Translations under genes and position numbers: made by a program
Shown here: in pieces, positions 16,548 to 25,106 of the stretch
Layout of the letters: every line of letters starts with the position of its first letter
How positions within the stretch are numbered: the stretch's first letter is position 1
Assembly: GCA_012523775.1 (NCBI GenBank)
Contig: JAAYTK010000081.1
Coordinates: 1 to 39,251, forward strand
From: Clostridiales bacterium
GTDB lineage: Bacteria; Bacillota; Clostridia; Lachnospirales; Lachnospiraceae
Direction: 5' to 3'
DNA length: 39,251 nt
Notes under the pieces: model-generated
Databases searched by the model: none
What the model was told of the DNA's origin: nothing
What the model saw: only the letters and a program-made list of their open reading frames with translations

Positions 16548-17306
16548 TTATTCTCCGAGATAGGCCTTGATTACCTCAGGATTATTAAGAACATCCTGCG
16601 GAAGTCCGTTTGCCAGCTCTATTCCAAAGTTCAGTACGAATATCTTCTCGCAAATACCTGCAACCAGCTTCATGTCGTGCTCTATAAGCAGTATGGTAAC
16701 ATCATATTGCTTTCTTACAAGATTTATGGTTTCCATCAGCTCCTCCGTCTCAGAAGGATTCATACCGGCAGCAGGCTCGTCTAACAGAAGAAGCTTCGGA
16801 TTGGTTGCCAGCGCTCTGGCAATCTCCAGTTTTCTCTGTTTACCGTAAGGTAGGTTAGAGGATAATATCTTGGCTTCCTTCTCCAAGCCAAACACCTCGA
16901 GTATTTCATAAGCCTGTTCATTCATTCTTTTCTCAGTCTTAAAATACGAAGGCAGCCTAAATATGCCTGCGAAGGTGCTGTACTTATTGTCATTATGAAG
17001 ACCACATTTTACATTATCCAGTACAGACATATTCTTAAATAATCTGATATTCTGAAAGGTTCTCGCAACACCGGCCTTATTTATCTCAATAGTGCTGCGT
17101 CCTGTTATATTCTCTCCGTCCAAAATAACCTGACCCATATCGGGTTTATATACTCCGGTAAGCAGATTAAATACCGTTGTCTTACCCGCACCGTTTGGCC
17201 CAATCAGACCATATAGCTCACCTTTGTTTATCGTGATACTAAAGGAATCGACCGCATGCAAGCCTCCAAAGGAGATGCTTAAGTTTTTTACCGATAACAT
17301 TTCCAT
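16548..17306 (-). CDS. livG: Branched-chain amino acid ABC transporter ATPase LivG
   Basis: This is the second ATPase of the importer, 252 residues. Walker A is GPNGAGKTT (about 36-44), the signature is the LivG-type LPYGKQRKLEIARAL, Walker B is LLLLDEPAAGMNP, and the switch is LIEHDMK. The C-terminus NNPEVIKAYLGE is typical of LivG. An AAGGAGG site lies 8 bases before the ATG. It begins 3 bases after livM, consistent with a tight operon. Confidence 0.95.
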   Translation of the reverse strand: MEMLSVKNLSISFGGLHAVDSFSITINKGELYGLIGPNGAGKTTVFNLLTGVYKPDMGQVILDGENITGRSTIEINKAGVARTFQNIRLFKNMSVLDNVKCGLHNDNKYSTFAGIFRLPSYFKTEKRMNEQAYEILEVFGLEKEAKILSSNLPYGKQRKLEIARALATNPKLLLLDEPAAGMNPSETEELMETINLVRKQYDVTILLIEHDMKLVAGICEKIFVLNFGIELANGLPQDVLNNPEVIKAYLGE

Positions 17307-17309
17307 GGG

Positions 17310-18407
17310 TTACGCCTCCTTCTTAGCTTTCATTAATTTCTTGGTTAAATCCTTAAGGGAATGATTCTTTCTCCAGTTTATACAAGCAGGTCCCCAGTTA
17401 AATATCATCATGACTATTAGGACTATTGCATATATAAGCATACGGTAATCCTGCATAAAGCGCAGATATTCAGGAAGCACCGTAAGGATTATGGCCGCAA
17501 TAATCGAGCCTCTTAGATTACCCATGCCTCCAAGTACCACAAAGACCAGAATAAGGATTGAGGTATTATATCCGAACTTAGTGGATTGAACAGTAGCTAT
17601 ATTATGAGAATAAAGCACTCCTGCAACACCGGCTAATGCCGCCGATATGGAGAATGCCAATATTTTATATTTTGTAATGTCAATGCCTACAGATTCTGCG
17701 GCAATATGATTGTCTCTAATAGCCATAATTGCGCGACCCGATCTGGAATTCACCAGATTGACTATAATCAGATAAGTTATTATTAACAGAATAACTCCGA
17801 TAGTAAAGGTCGAATTTCTCGGTGTTCCTGATATTCCCTGAGCACCCTTAACAACAACCATTCCGCCTTCCTCCAGATTGAGAGAGGCTGTATCCTTCAT
17901 GGAAAAATGTATGCCCTTGCTGTCATATCCTATATAAAATACATTAAGAACATTCTTAATTATTTCACCGAATGCCAGGGTCACAATTGCGAGATAGTCA
18001 CCCTTGAGTCTCAGTACGACAACGCCAATAAAAATGCCGAATAATCCTGCGGCAACCGCACCTATCAGGATGGCTAAAGTAAATCTGATGAAAGTATTAT
18101 TTATGGTGTTGACCGTTATCTTTGAGAAAAATGCACCTGTAAATGCACCTATACACATGAACCCAGCATGTCCCAGGCTTAACTGTCCCAGTATTCCCAC
18201 CGTCAGATTCAGTGATACCGCCATTATAGAGTAATAACACATAGCCACCAACAGATTACGCAGAAGATTGGACATGTTACCGGAATTAATCAAAGCCGTA
18301 CATACGACATAGGCTATCAAAATTCCTCCAATCGTAACCGCATTGGAGCGGGTGGATTTATTTATATTCATAACCCGGGTTTTTAGATTAAGAACTTGAT
18401 TTTTCAC
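17310..18407 (-). CDS. livM: Branched-chain amino acid ABC transporter permease LivM
   Basis: This is a polytopic permease of 365 residues with roughly nine or ten hydrophobic segments. LivM family features include NLTVGILGQLSLGHAGFMCIGA (read in parts), the cytoplasmic LRLKGDYLAIVTLAFGEI and the C-terminal VVLGGMGNLRGSIIAA. It forms the channel with LivH. The start codon is GTG with GAGGGAAA just upstream, 10 bases after the livH stop. The N-terminus is longer by some 25 residues than the first membrane helix requires. Confidence 0.93.
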   Translation of the reverse strand: MKNQVLNLKTRVMNINKSTRSNAVTIGGILIAYVVCTALINSGNMSNLLRNLLVAMCYYSIMAVSLNLTVGILGQLSLGHAGFMCIGAFTGAFFSKITVNTINNTFIRFTLAILIGAVAAGLFGIFIGVVVLRLKGDYLAIVTLAFGEIIKNVLNVFYIGYDSKGIHFSMKDTASLNLEEGGMVVVKGAQGISGTPRNSTFTIGVILLIITYLIIVNLVNSRSGRAIMAIRDNHIAAESVGIDITKYKILAFSISAALAGVAGVLYSHNIATVQSTKFGYNTSILILVFVVLGGMGNLRGSIIAAIILTVLPEYLRFMQDYRMLIYAIVLIVMMIFNWGPACINWRKNHSLKDLTKKLMKAKKEA

Positions 18408-18417
18408 TTTCCCTCAC

Positions 18418-19299
18418 CTACACTTTCTCTTGAATCTTCTTGCCAAGAATACCGGTTGGCTTTACAAGAAGAACTATGATTAGTATCAGGAATACTATAG
18501 CATCGGCAAGCTGTGTCGATATATAAGCACGGCTTAATATCTCGATTACCCCCAACAGGATTCCTCCAATCATGGCACCGGGAATCGAACCTATTCCGCC
18601 GAATACAGCTGCCACAAAGGCCTTAATACCCGGCATGGCACCCGATGTAGAAGATAAATTAGTATAGGTAGAAAACATAAGTGCACTTGCGACCGCCGCC
18701 AAAGCAGATCCGATAGCAAATGTTATGGCGATGGTCTTATTCACATTGATACCCATAAGAACCGCAGCATCCTTATCCTCAGATACGGCTACCATACCCC
18801 TGCCAATCTTAGATTTCTTAATAAATATTGTAAGTGATGTCATTATCAGAATACATAATGGTATGGTTACCAGTGTTTCACCGGATATGGAAAGCCTGCC
18901 TCCTGCCAAAGACAATGGCTTGACAGGTATTACCGATGTAAAGGATTTTGCTTCCGCACCGAAAATAAGAAGTGCCAGATTCTGAAGAAGGTAGCTCACG
19001 CCTATGGCAGTAATAAGCACTGCCAGTGAAGGAGCCCTTCTGAGTGGTTTATATGCAATGCGCTCTATTGTCATTCCCAATAGAGTACATAGAATAATCG
19101 CTATTAACACCCCAAGGATTGGATTCAATCCAAGGGTACTCATAATGGTGAATATTATATATCCACCCACCATAATTACATCACCATGGGCGAAGTTAAG
19201 CATTTTAGCAATTCCATACACCATGGTGTAGCCCAGAGCTATAATCGAATATACGCTTCCAAGGCTTATTCCGTTTAACAGATAAGTTATAAAGCTCAT
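18418..19299 (-). CDS. livH: Branched-chain amino acid ABC transporter permease LivH
   Basis: This is the second permease, 293 residues, with about eight membrane segments. The characteristic motif ALGYTMVYGIAKMLNFAHGD follows the first helix, and the C-terminal coupling region reads FGGIGSIPGAMIGG. The start at 19299 (MSFITYLLNG) is chosen because GGGGGT lies just upstream; an in-frame ATG at 19326 lacks a ribosome binding site. The gene follows livJ after 216 bases that hold a stem-loop, which may lower expression of the membrane and ATPase genes relative to the binding protein. Confidence 0.93.
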   Translation of the reverse strand: MSFITYLLNGISLGSVYSIIALGYTMVYGIAKMLNFAHGDVIMVGGYIIFTIMSTLGLNPILGVLIAIILCTLLGMTIERIAYKPLRRAPSLAVLITAIGVSYLLQNLALLIFGAEAKSFTSVIPVKPLSLAGGRLSISGETLVTIPLCILIMTSLTIFIKKSKIGRGMVAVSEDKDAAVLMGINVNKTIAITFAIGSALAAVASALMFSTYTNLSSTSGAMPGIKAFVAAVFGGIGSIPGAMIGGILLGVIEILSRAYISTQLADAIVFLILIIVLLVKPTGILGKKIQEKV

Positions 19300-19443
19300 A
19301 TCTACCCCCGCAAGCATGTCCAGCATGCTCTATTTTGATTATTTATTATTATTGTCTATTGTAAATATTGTAACACAGGAGTAATTGTGTGACAACTAAT
19401 ACTACGTCAAACGTAAAATATTACCATACGTTTCATAATATAA

Positions 19444-19480
19444 GAAACATACAGTAGGAATTATCCCATCTGTATGTTTC
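19444..19480 (-). terminator. Stem-loop between livJ and livH, likely attenuator
   Basis: GAAACATACAG (19444-19454) pairs perfectly with CTGTATGTTTC (19470-19480), 11 bp. An inner GGAA/TCCC-like pairing can add to it. On the minus strand it is followed by TTATATTATG, a modest U-rich tract. Position after the solute-binding protein gene suggests partial termination. No other gene is seen in the 216-base gap. Confidence 0.65.
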
Positions 19481-19515
19481 CCATACTATTAAATATATCT
19501 AAGCTATATCATTAC

Positions 19516-20739
19516 TTAATCAGCTGATACATACTGTCCATCCTTAATAACGACAGCCATAGGATCCTTATTTACTAATCCGGATGAAGTCCAGGTCATG
19601 CCTGCACCGGTAAGTCCGTCTACGGATATCTTTGTCATAGCTTCCTTCATTCCGTCACAGATGTCTGATATGCTCATATCTGGTGTAACACCACTCTCTT
19701 CAATAGCTGCCTTTATGATATAAATAGCATCATATGCATCTGCTGCGAACTGGTTAGGGATAGTTCCGTCATGAGCAGCCTTATAATCGGCAACAAATTT
19801 CTGTGTTCTCTCGTCAGCAGCATCTGCCGCAAACGGTGTCAGAAGCAGGACTCCCTCTGCCAATGATGTATCAAAGTTCTCAACACCAAGAATTCCATCC
19901 AAGCCATCGCATCCGAAGAATAAAGGCTTATAATCAACAGCTGCTGCCTGAGTTAATATCAGGGTAGCCTCTTCATAGTAAATAGGTAGGAATACGAGCT
20001 CTGCTCCGTTATCCTTTGCCTTCTGAATCTGTACTGTGAAGTCAGTATCGCTGTCATCGGTAAAGGCTTCGGCTGCTACTATTTCTATGTTCTGATTCTT
20101 AGCTTCCTCGGCAAATTTCTCATAGATACCTGTCGAGTATACGTCGGAGCTGTTATATATAACGGCAACCTTTTTGGCAAGGTTCTTATTTGCCACATAT
20201 ATAGCAGACGCCATACCTTGGTTAGGGTCGGAGAAGCATACCTGGAATGCATTGTCATACTGTACTACTTCAGGTGCAGAGCCTGACGGTGTCAGCATAA
20301 ACATGTTGTCGGCATATGTCTCTTCCTTAACGGCATTACCGGGATTTGATGTAACGGTACCCATAAGTATCTGCATACCCCAGTCCTTAAGGGTGTTATA
20401 TGCATTAACAGCCTTTTCAGGGTCATGCACGTCATCTTCAAATCTGAACTCAATCTGATAACCGTTGATACCGCCGGCGGCATTGATTTCGTCAACTGCT
20501 ATCTTAGCTGCATTCATAACATGCTGTCCGTATACTGCAGCCCCACCTGTAATAGGTCCGATTCCGCCTATATAGAACTTGGGTGCATCGGTATCCTTCT
20601 TGTCATCAACCTTGTCATTAACCTGTTCCTTCTGATCTTTTTTACCGTCATCAGGCTTCTCTTCTTTTGAACCACAAGCGGCTAAGCTTAACATTATCAT
20701 GCTTAAAACCATAAGTAGTGCAAATATCCTTTTTTTCAT
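19516..20739 (-). CDS. livJ: Branched-chain amino acid ABC transporter substrate-binding lipoprotein
   Basis: This is the solute-binding protein of the LIV importer, 407 residues. The N-terminus MKKRIFALLMVLSMIMLSLA is a lipoprotein signal with the lipobox ending at C22 (LAAC), so it is anchored outside the membrane. A charged K/D-rich spacer (about 25-50) follows, then the periplasmic-binding fold with IGGIGPITGGAAVYGQ and the family pattern AVNAYNTLKDWGMQILMG (in parts). It is encoded first in the operon with a strong GGGAGGG site. Ligand is expected to be a branched-chain amino acid but is not proven. Confidence 0.94.
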   Translation of the reverse strand: MKKRIFALLMVLSMIMLSLAACGSKEEKPDDGKKDQKEQVNDKVDDKKDTDAPKFYIGGIGPITGGAAVYGQHVMNAAKIAVDEINAAGGINGYQIEFRFEDDVHDPEKAVNAYNTLKDWGMQILMGTVTSNPGNAVKEETYADNMFMLTPSGSAPEVVQYDNAFQVCFSDPNQGMASAIYVANKNLAKKVAVIYNSSDVYSTGIYEKFAEEAKNQNIEIVAAEAFTDDSDTDFTVQIQKAKDNGAELVFLPIYYEEATLILTQAAAVDYKPLFFGCDGLDGILGVENFDTSLAEGVLLLTPFAADAADERTQKFVADYKAAHDGTIPNQFAADAYDAIYIIKAAIEESGVTPDMSISDICDGMKEAMTKISVDGLTGAGMTWTSSGLVNKDPMAVVIKDGQYVSAD

Positions 20740-20821
20740 AATTTTCCCTCCCGTTTAAATTAAGGCATTGAAGTTATATCACTTTAACGTTTTAATTCGT
20801 TGCCCTGTTAATTGTATAAAT

Positions 20822-20875
20822 AAGACGTTCCTATGGTTAACAGAATAATTGTCTGTTATACATTACGAACGTCTT
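20822..20875. repeat. Nested inverted repeat upstream of livJ
   Basis: The outer arms AAGACGTTC (20822-20830) and GAACGTCTT (20867-20875) are perfect 9-bp complements. Inside are the perfect 7-bp arms TAACAGA (20838-20844) and TCTGTTA (20852-20858). Read on the plus strand it is followed by TATTTTAG; on the minus strand by ATTTATAC. It sits 82 bases before the livJ start and 89 bases after the zinc-ribbon gene. It may terminate that operon, or be a regulatory element for the liv operon. The rest of the gap is AT-rich. Confidence 0.6.
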
Positions 20876-20964
20876 TATTTTAGTATCTATAATAACCTTG
20901 AATAATTCTTTTGTCAATAAATATTTACAGACAAATATGTATTTCTTATCTTGTAACTTGATTT

Positions 20965-21219
20965 CTAAATTTCTCCGCCGCATTTGTCACAAAACTCTAA
21001 GCCTTCCAGTGTGATTCCACCACAGTCGGGACATATTATTTTAGCAGGACGAATCTCTATCTCGACAATCTCGTATTCTTTATTTTCGGTAACGATTTCT
21101 GCGTCGGGACTAAGATCCTCGGAATACGATTCATTATCAGGATTCTCAGGCTCATCCTTAATATCATTAATAACCTTCGGCAATTTATTCCTTCTCAACA
21201 GCCTATTCCATTTATGCAT
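20965..21219 (-). CDS. Small C-terminal zinc-ribbon protein
   Basis: This 84-residue protein has a basic N-terminus (KWNRLLRRNK), an acidic middle (about residues 24-55) and a C-terminal zinc ribbon CPDCGG...CDKCGGEI, two CxxC pairs 15 residues apart. There is no signal peptide or membrane helix. The start at 21219 is chosen because AAGGAG lies 11 bases upstream; a GTG four codons earlier would be too close to it. The gene is 35 bases after the TIM-barrel gene and likely co-transcribed with it and clpX. Function is unknown; zinc ribbons of this sort often mediate protein or nucleic acid contact. Confidence 0.75.
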   Translation of the reverse strand: MHKWNRLLRRNKLPKVINDIKDEPENPDNESYSEDLSPDAEIVTENKEYEIVEIEIRPAKIICPDCGGITLEGLEFCDKCGGEI

Positions 21220-21254
21220 ATTACTACACACTCCTTTTCGGTCAGTGGTACCGG

Positions 21255-21923
21255 TTAATGTTCTGCCCGATATTTATTCATTAAGACCTTAAATATTTCT
21301 GCACTGCTGGGGGGAGTATATGTTATGGCATTGGCCCCCGCCTCTATCGTCTGCATAATAGTCTCGGATGTGGGCCCTCCGGTTGCGATAATAGGAACAG
21401 TAGGATATTCCCTTCTGATTTTCCTTACGATTTCAGGAGTTTTTGATGCTGCGGACACATTTAGTATGGATACTCCGCTATTGAGTCTGCTTTCAATATC
21501 GGCTTTCTCTGATACTACTGTAATAACTATGGGAATATCGATACATTCATATAAATATTTAATTGTCTCATTGGGAGTAGGAGCATTTAGAACCACTCCT
21601 ACCGCTCCTTGAAATTCGGCATGCTCTGCCAGATTTACCACCCTAAGCCCCGTGGTGGTTCCTCCTCCGACACCGCAAAACACAGGTACGTCGGAGCAGG
21701 TTATTATGGATTGTGATATTATTGGCTGAGGTGTAAACGGATATACGGCTATGACAGCATTGGCATTACAGTTGCGTATTATTGCTATGTCTGTCGTAAA
21801 TACTATGGACCGTATCAACTTTCCGAAAATTCTGATTCCGCTACAGGCATCTATTTCTTTGGGAACCCTAATCATATGCTTTCTAAGTATTCCGTCAATT
21901 TCAGGAGTCGTTCTGTCACCCAT
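21255..21923 (-). CDS. TIM-barrel protein of unknown activity
   Basis: This 222-residue protein reads as a beta/alpha barrel. It contains the repeated strand-helix pattern GAVGVVLNAP, IPIVITVVS, GVSILNVSAAS, VPIIATGGPTSETI and GANAITYTPPS. The glycine-rich VFCGVGGGTTTG and the C-terminal ATGGPT and ITYTPPS segments resemble phosphate-binding loops of HisA/HisF-like or phosphate-binding barrels. Related clostridial proteins carry the vague label hydrolase; I know of no assigned substrate. A GGAGG site lies just before the ATG. It begins 22 bases after clpX and is probably in its operon. Confidence 0.7.
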   Translation of the reverse strand: MGDRTTPEIDGILRKHMIRVPKEIDACSGIRIFGKLIRSIVFTTDIAIIRNCNANAVIAVYPFTPQPIISQSIITCSDVPVFCGVGGGTTTGLRVVNLAEHAEFQGAVGVVLNAPTPNETIKYLYECIDIPIVITVVSEKADIESRLNSGVSILNVSAASKTPEIVRKIRREYPTVPIIATGGPTSETIMQTIEAGANAITYTPPSSAEIFKVLMNKYRAEH

Positions 21924-21945
21924 ACATTTCCTCCAGTCTTATTAA

Positions 21946-23343
21946 TCAATTAGATATGGCACTGTTCTTATGCTTTGGCATTCCTCTCAGCTCTATGATG
22001 GGAACGCCTCGTCCCTCTATGAAATCTTTGGTAATTCTAACCCTTCCTATATTATCATCCTTTGGAATTTCATACATTATATCCAGCATGATTTCCTCCA
22101 GTATGGCCCTAAGAGCTCTGGCTCCGGTCTTCTTTTCCAAAGCTTTGTCCGCAATCGCTTCCAGTGCCTCACGCTCGAAGCTCAAATCGACCTCATCCAT
22201 TGCAAGAAGGCTCTTATATTGCTTTAGTATGGCATTCCTGGGTTCTTCTAAAACCTTCACAAGCATATCCCTGTTAAGACCCTCTAAGGTGAACAATATG
22301 GGCAGTCTCCCCAAAAATTCGGGTATCATTCCATATTCCCGAAGATCATCCAGCGTTACCTTCTGTAAGATGTTTTCATCATTATCGTATTTATCCTTAA
22401 GGTCTGCCTGAAACCCTATGGAGCTTTGTTTATTGAGTCTTGCCTTAATAATCTTGTCCAGATCGGGAAATGCACCGCCACAAATAAATAATATGTTCTC
22501 GGTATTGATGGTTTTTAACGGTACCATCGCATTCTTCGAGGACGCACCCACCGGAACCTCGACATCACTTCCCTCCAGAAGCTTTAGTAAGCCCTGTTGA
22601 ACCGATTCACCACTTACATCCCGGCTGTTAGTATTGCGTTTCTTAGCAATCTTGTCTATTTCATCAATAAATACTATTCCGCGTTCAGCCTTCTTCACAT
22701 CATTTCCTGCCGCTTGAAGAAGCTTTGATATAACGCTTTCCACATCATCGCCGATATATCCCGCTTCTGTCAATGAGGTGGCATCGGTTATGGCCAGTGG
22801 AACATCGAGCAGCTTTGCCAGGGTCTTAACCAGATAGGTTTTTCCGCTTCCCGTAGGTCCAATCATAAGCATATTGGATTTTTCTATCTCTACATTCTTC
22901 GGCGCCCACCTGCTTATCCTTTTATAGTGGTTATATACGGCAACCGATATAACCTTTTTGGCATGCTCCTGACCTATTATGTATTCATCGAGACTCGCCT
23001 TGATAACATGGGGAGAAGGAAGCTTCTTATGGTCAAACTCCTCACTGGGCTCCTTATTATCCTTGGCTTTCAAAGCCTCGGCTTTTGTGGTCTCACCCAT
23101 ATTAAACATCACCGGAGAAATGCCCACCAGATTCATATAAGGATTATCGCCGTTGTTCATTATATTAAAGGTTTTCTGCATGCAATCCGTACATATATGT
23201 ATATGGTTGGGTATTTGAATCATCTTTCCGACAACGCTTTCGGGCCGTTTGCATAGATAGCAAAACACATCGGGCTTAACCTTATTATCATCATTCTTTT
23301 CTATATTCTTTTTATCATTAAAATCATCACCATTTTTACTCAT
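21946..23343 (-). CDS. clpX: ClpX-type AAA+ protein unfoldase
   Basis: This is a 465-residue ATP-dependent unfoldase of the ClpX family. It has a complete C4 zinc-binding domain (C28, C31, C51, C54), a longer-than-usual linker (about 60-105), then the AAA+ module with Walker A GPTGSGKT (162-169), pore loop GYIG (195-198), Walker B FIDEID (225-230), sensor segments and the ClpP-contacting IGF tripeptide (309-311). The charged 25-residue N-terminal extension makes it some 40 residues longer than common ClpX. There is no clpP or tig neighbour, so it may be a second ClpX paralogue; the intact IGF loop suggests that it still docks on ClpP. Confidence 0.9.
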   Translation of the reverse strand: MSKNGDDFNDKKNIEKNDDNKVKPDVFCYLCKRPESVVGKMIQIPNHIHICTDCMQKTFNIMNNGDNPYMNLVGISPVMFNMGETTKAEALKAKDNKEPSEEFDHKKLPSPHVIKASLDEYIIGQEHAKKVISVAVYNHYKRISRWAPKNVEIEKSNMLMIGPTGSGKTYLVKTLAKLLDVPLAITDATSLTEAGYIGDDVESVISKLLQAAGNDVKKAERGIVFIDEIDKIAKKRNTNSRDVSGESVQQGLLKLLEGSDVEVPVGASSKNAMVPLKTINTENILFICGGAFPDLDKIIKARLNKQSSIGFQADLKDKYDNDENILQKVTLDDLREYGMIPEFLGRLPILFTLEGLNRDMLVKVLEEPRNAILKQYKSLLAMDEVDLSFEREALEAIADKALEKKTGARALRAILEEIMLDIMYEIPKDDNIGRVRITKDFIEGRGVPIIELRGMPKHKNSAISN

Positions 23344-23378
23344 TTTCTAATCCTTCCTAATCAGATGGTATGTATAAG

Positions 23379-23387
23379 AGTATATCA
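23379..23387 (-). promoter_or_regulatory. Extended -10 promoter element before clpX
   Basis: On the minus strand the sequence TGATATACT matches an extended -10 (TGN then TATACT), 36 bases before the clpX start. I see no good -35. The same nonamer occurs upstream of the c-di-AMP cluster at 39057-39065. Confidence 0.4.
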
Positions 23388-23474
23388 TAAAACTCATTAT
23401 ATAAAAATAAAATTTTACTTAGGTTATAATTAATTAATTATTACAAAATCGAGTATCGCCTATTCCGATTCAAT

Positions 23475-23515
23475 AAAAAAACCAGGGCTGTTTATGTATA
23501 TTACCAAACAGCCCT
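23475..23515 (-). terminator. Terminator after the HtrA-like protease gene
   Basis: AGGGCTGTTT (23484-23493) and AAACAGCCCT (23506-23515) form a perfect 10-bp stem with a 12-base loop. On the minus strand the stem is followed by GGTTTTTTTATTG. It is 23 bases after the protease stop codon and separates it from clpX. Confidence 0.92.
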
Positions 23516-23538
23516 ATAAATCATTAATTATATGGTTC

Positions 23539-24939
23539 CTACTCTTCTCTGGCACCGAGGGTTACGGTGATTGTATACTTTTTATATCCTCCGTCTATAT
23601 GACGCATGTATGCAATCTCTATGTCAGTACCGGCGCGAATACTCGATATCAGTTCTCTTAGCTGGACATCTGAGGTAATCTCCACATCATTAATGTATTG
23701 AATTATATCTCCTATCTTCAGTCCTGCCTTATCTGCCGCGCTGTTCTCCACTACCGTAGAGATATATGCACCAATGGGTATTCCAAAGCTTTCTGATATT
23801 TCCTCAGTAACGGCCTGTACTCCTACCCCAAGAAAGCCCTGCTCGGAGGTCTTTAAAATCTCACGGCTCATTAATTCATTAATTATAGGCGTCGCTCTTG
23901 TTATGGGGATGGCATAACCCATTCCCTCCACCTTATAATCGGCAAATTTTACGGTATTGATTCCTATTACCTCACCTTCGATATTCAGTAAGGCTCCACC
24001 GCTGTTACCGGGATTAATGGCGGCATCCGTCTGAAGAAGTACCATTGTCGTATATCTGCCATTATCCGAAACCTCTATCTTTCTGTCCTTGGCACTTACA
24101 TATCCAACCGTCAGAGACTGTCCATATCCCATCGCATTACCTATTGCTATAGCCATTTCTCCTACTTTGATATCATCGGAGTTGCCAAGCTTGGCAATTT
24201 TAATGGCGTCCTGTGTACTCTTGTCAATATCTTTTAAATCTACTGCAATAACAGCCAGGTCTGCCAAAGAATCCGTTCCCTTTATTACGGCATCCGCCTG
24301 TGTATCATCAATAAATGTAACAGTAATCTTATCCGTGCCGTCTACCACATGGTTATTTGTGGCAATTAACAGCTCCTTCTCATCCTTACCGACAATTATC
24401 CCTGAGCCGCTTCCCTCACTGGGATACTCCATACCAAACCATATATCTTTTCTTGTAGAAATGCTGGTGATGGATACTATAGAGGGCATCGTCTCCTCTG
24501 CCACCTTCATGACGGAAGATTCCGGAATACTTTTTACCTTCCCACTATCTGTTACCTGCAGTTGTAATTTGGATCCTGAATAGCTCTCGTCATCAACAGA
24601 CCCAATAATATATCTGTCATTATTATTATTAAAGGCCTCCGGATTTAATCTGCTGTAAAGATATTGAATACCGAAAAAAGCCGCCCCTGCAATAATGCCG
24701 AATACAGCCGCCTTAGCTAAGAATGCAAAAAATCTTTTGACTTTACTCTTCTTTTTACTCTTTTCAGCAGGCTGAGGTACTTCCTGATACTGATAATAGT
24801 CATGTGACGGCATGCCGGATCCTGCTATATTATCGGCCCAAAAGCCATACTCCGGCTTATTATATTGCTGTTTATCCCGATTATTATCAGAGTTGTCATA
24901 ATACTGCTGATTTATATTGTTAAGATTATTATCATCCAT
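23539..24939 (-). CDS. HtrA/DegP-like membrane-anchored serine protease
   Basis: This S1C-family protease of 466 residues acts on misfolded proteins outside the membrane. The N-terminal cytoplasmic region (1-65) is rich in Asn, Gln and Tyr, and is followed by a lysine-rich patch and one membrane helix (about 70-93). The catalytic triad is visible: H197 in ATNNHVVDG, D227 in LADLAVI and S313 in NPGNSGGAL. A single PDZ domain occupies about residues 370-466. The start is ATG at 24939 with AAAGGAG 7 bases upstream; the six codons before it contain that ribosome binding site. The gene is alone in its transcript and divergent from the sugar transferase gene. Confidence 0.93.
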   Translation of the reverse strand: MDDNNLNNINQQYYDNSDNNRDKQQYNKPEYGFWADNIAGSGMPSHDYYQYQEVPQPAEKSKKKSKVKRFFAFLAKAAVFGIIAGAAFFGIQYLYSRLNPEAFNNNNDRYIIGSVDDESYSGSKLQLQVTDSGKVKSIPESSVMKVAEETMPSIVSITSISTRKDIWFGMEYPSEGSGSGIIVGKDEKELLIATNNHVVDGTDKITVTFIDDTQADAVIKGTDSLADLAVIAVDLKDIDKSTQDAIKIAKLGNSDDIKVGEMAIAIGNAMGYGQSLTVGYVSAKDRKIEVSDNGRYTTMVLLQTDAAINPGNSGGALLNIEGEVIGINTVKFADYKVEGMGYAIPITRATPIINELMSREILKTSEQGFLGVGVQAVTEEISESFGIPIGAYISTVVENSAADKAGLKIGDIIQYINDVEITSDVQLRELISSIRAGTDIEIAYMRHIDGGYKKYTITVTLGAREE

Positions 24940-24968
24940 TAGCCTGCTCCTTTCCAAATCTCTTACTA

Positions 24969-24996
24969 TCCATAGTGTACCAGTATTTTGTGTAAA
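24969..24996 (-). promoter_or_regulatory. Candidate promoter of the HtrA-like gene
   Basis: On the minus strand TTTACA (24996-24991), a 16-base spacer and TATGGA (24974-24969) lie 30 bases before the start codon. The -35 matches consensus at 5/6 and the -10 at 4/6. Confidence 0.4.
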
Positions 24997-25035
24997 GAAT
25001 GTGAAGAAAACCGAAAATAAGTATGAAAAATCATA

Positions 25036-25064
25036 TTGTTGAAACTCGTTTTATCATGTATCAT
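25036..25064 (+). promoter_or_regulatory. Candidate promoter of the sugar transferase gene
   Basis: TTGTTG (25036-25041) and TATCAT (25059-25064) are separated by 17 bases, with the -10 matching consensus at 5/6. It is 43 bases before the GTG start. The divergent promoter of the protease gene lies about 40 bases away. Confidence 0.45.
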
Positions 25065-25106
25065 AGTAGTTGGCTATGTATTATTTTTTAACGGGAGGGC
25101 TATGCT

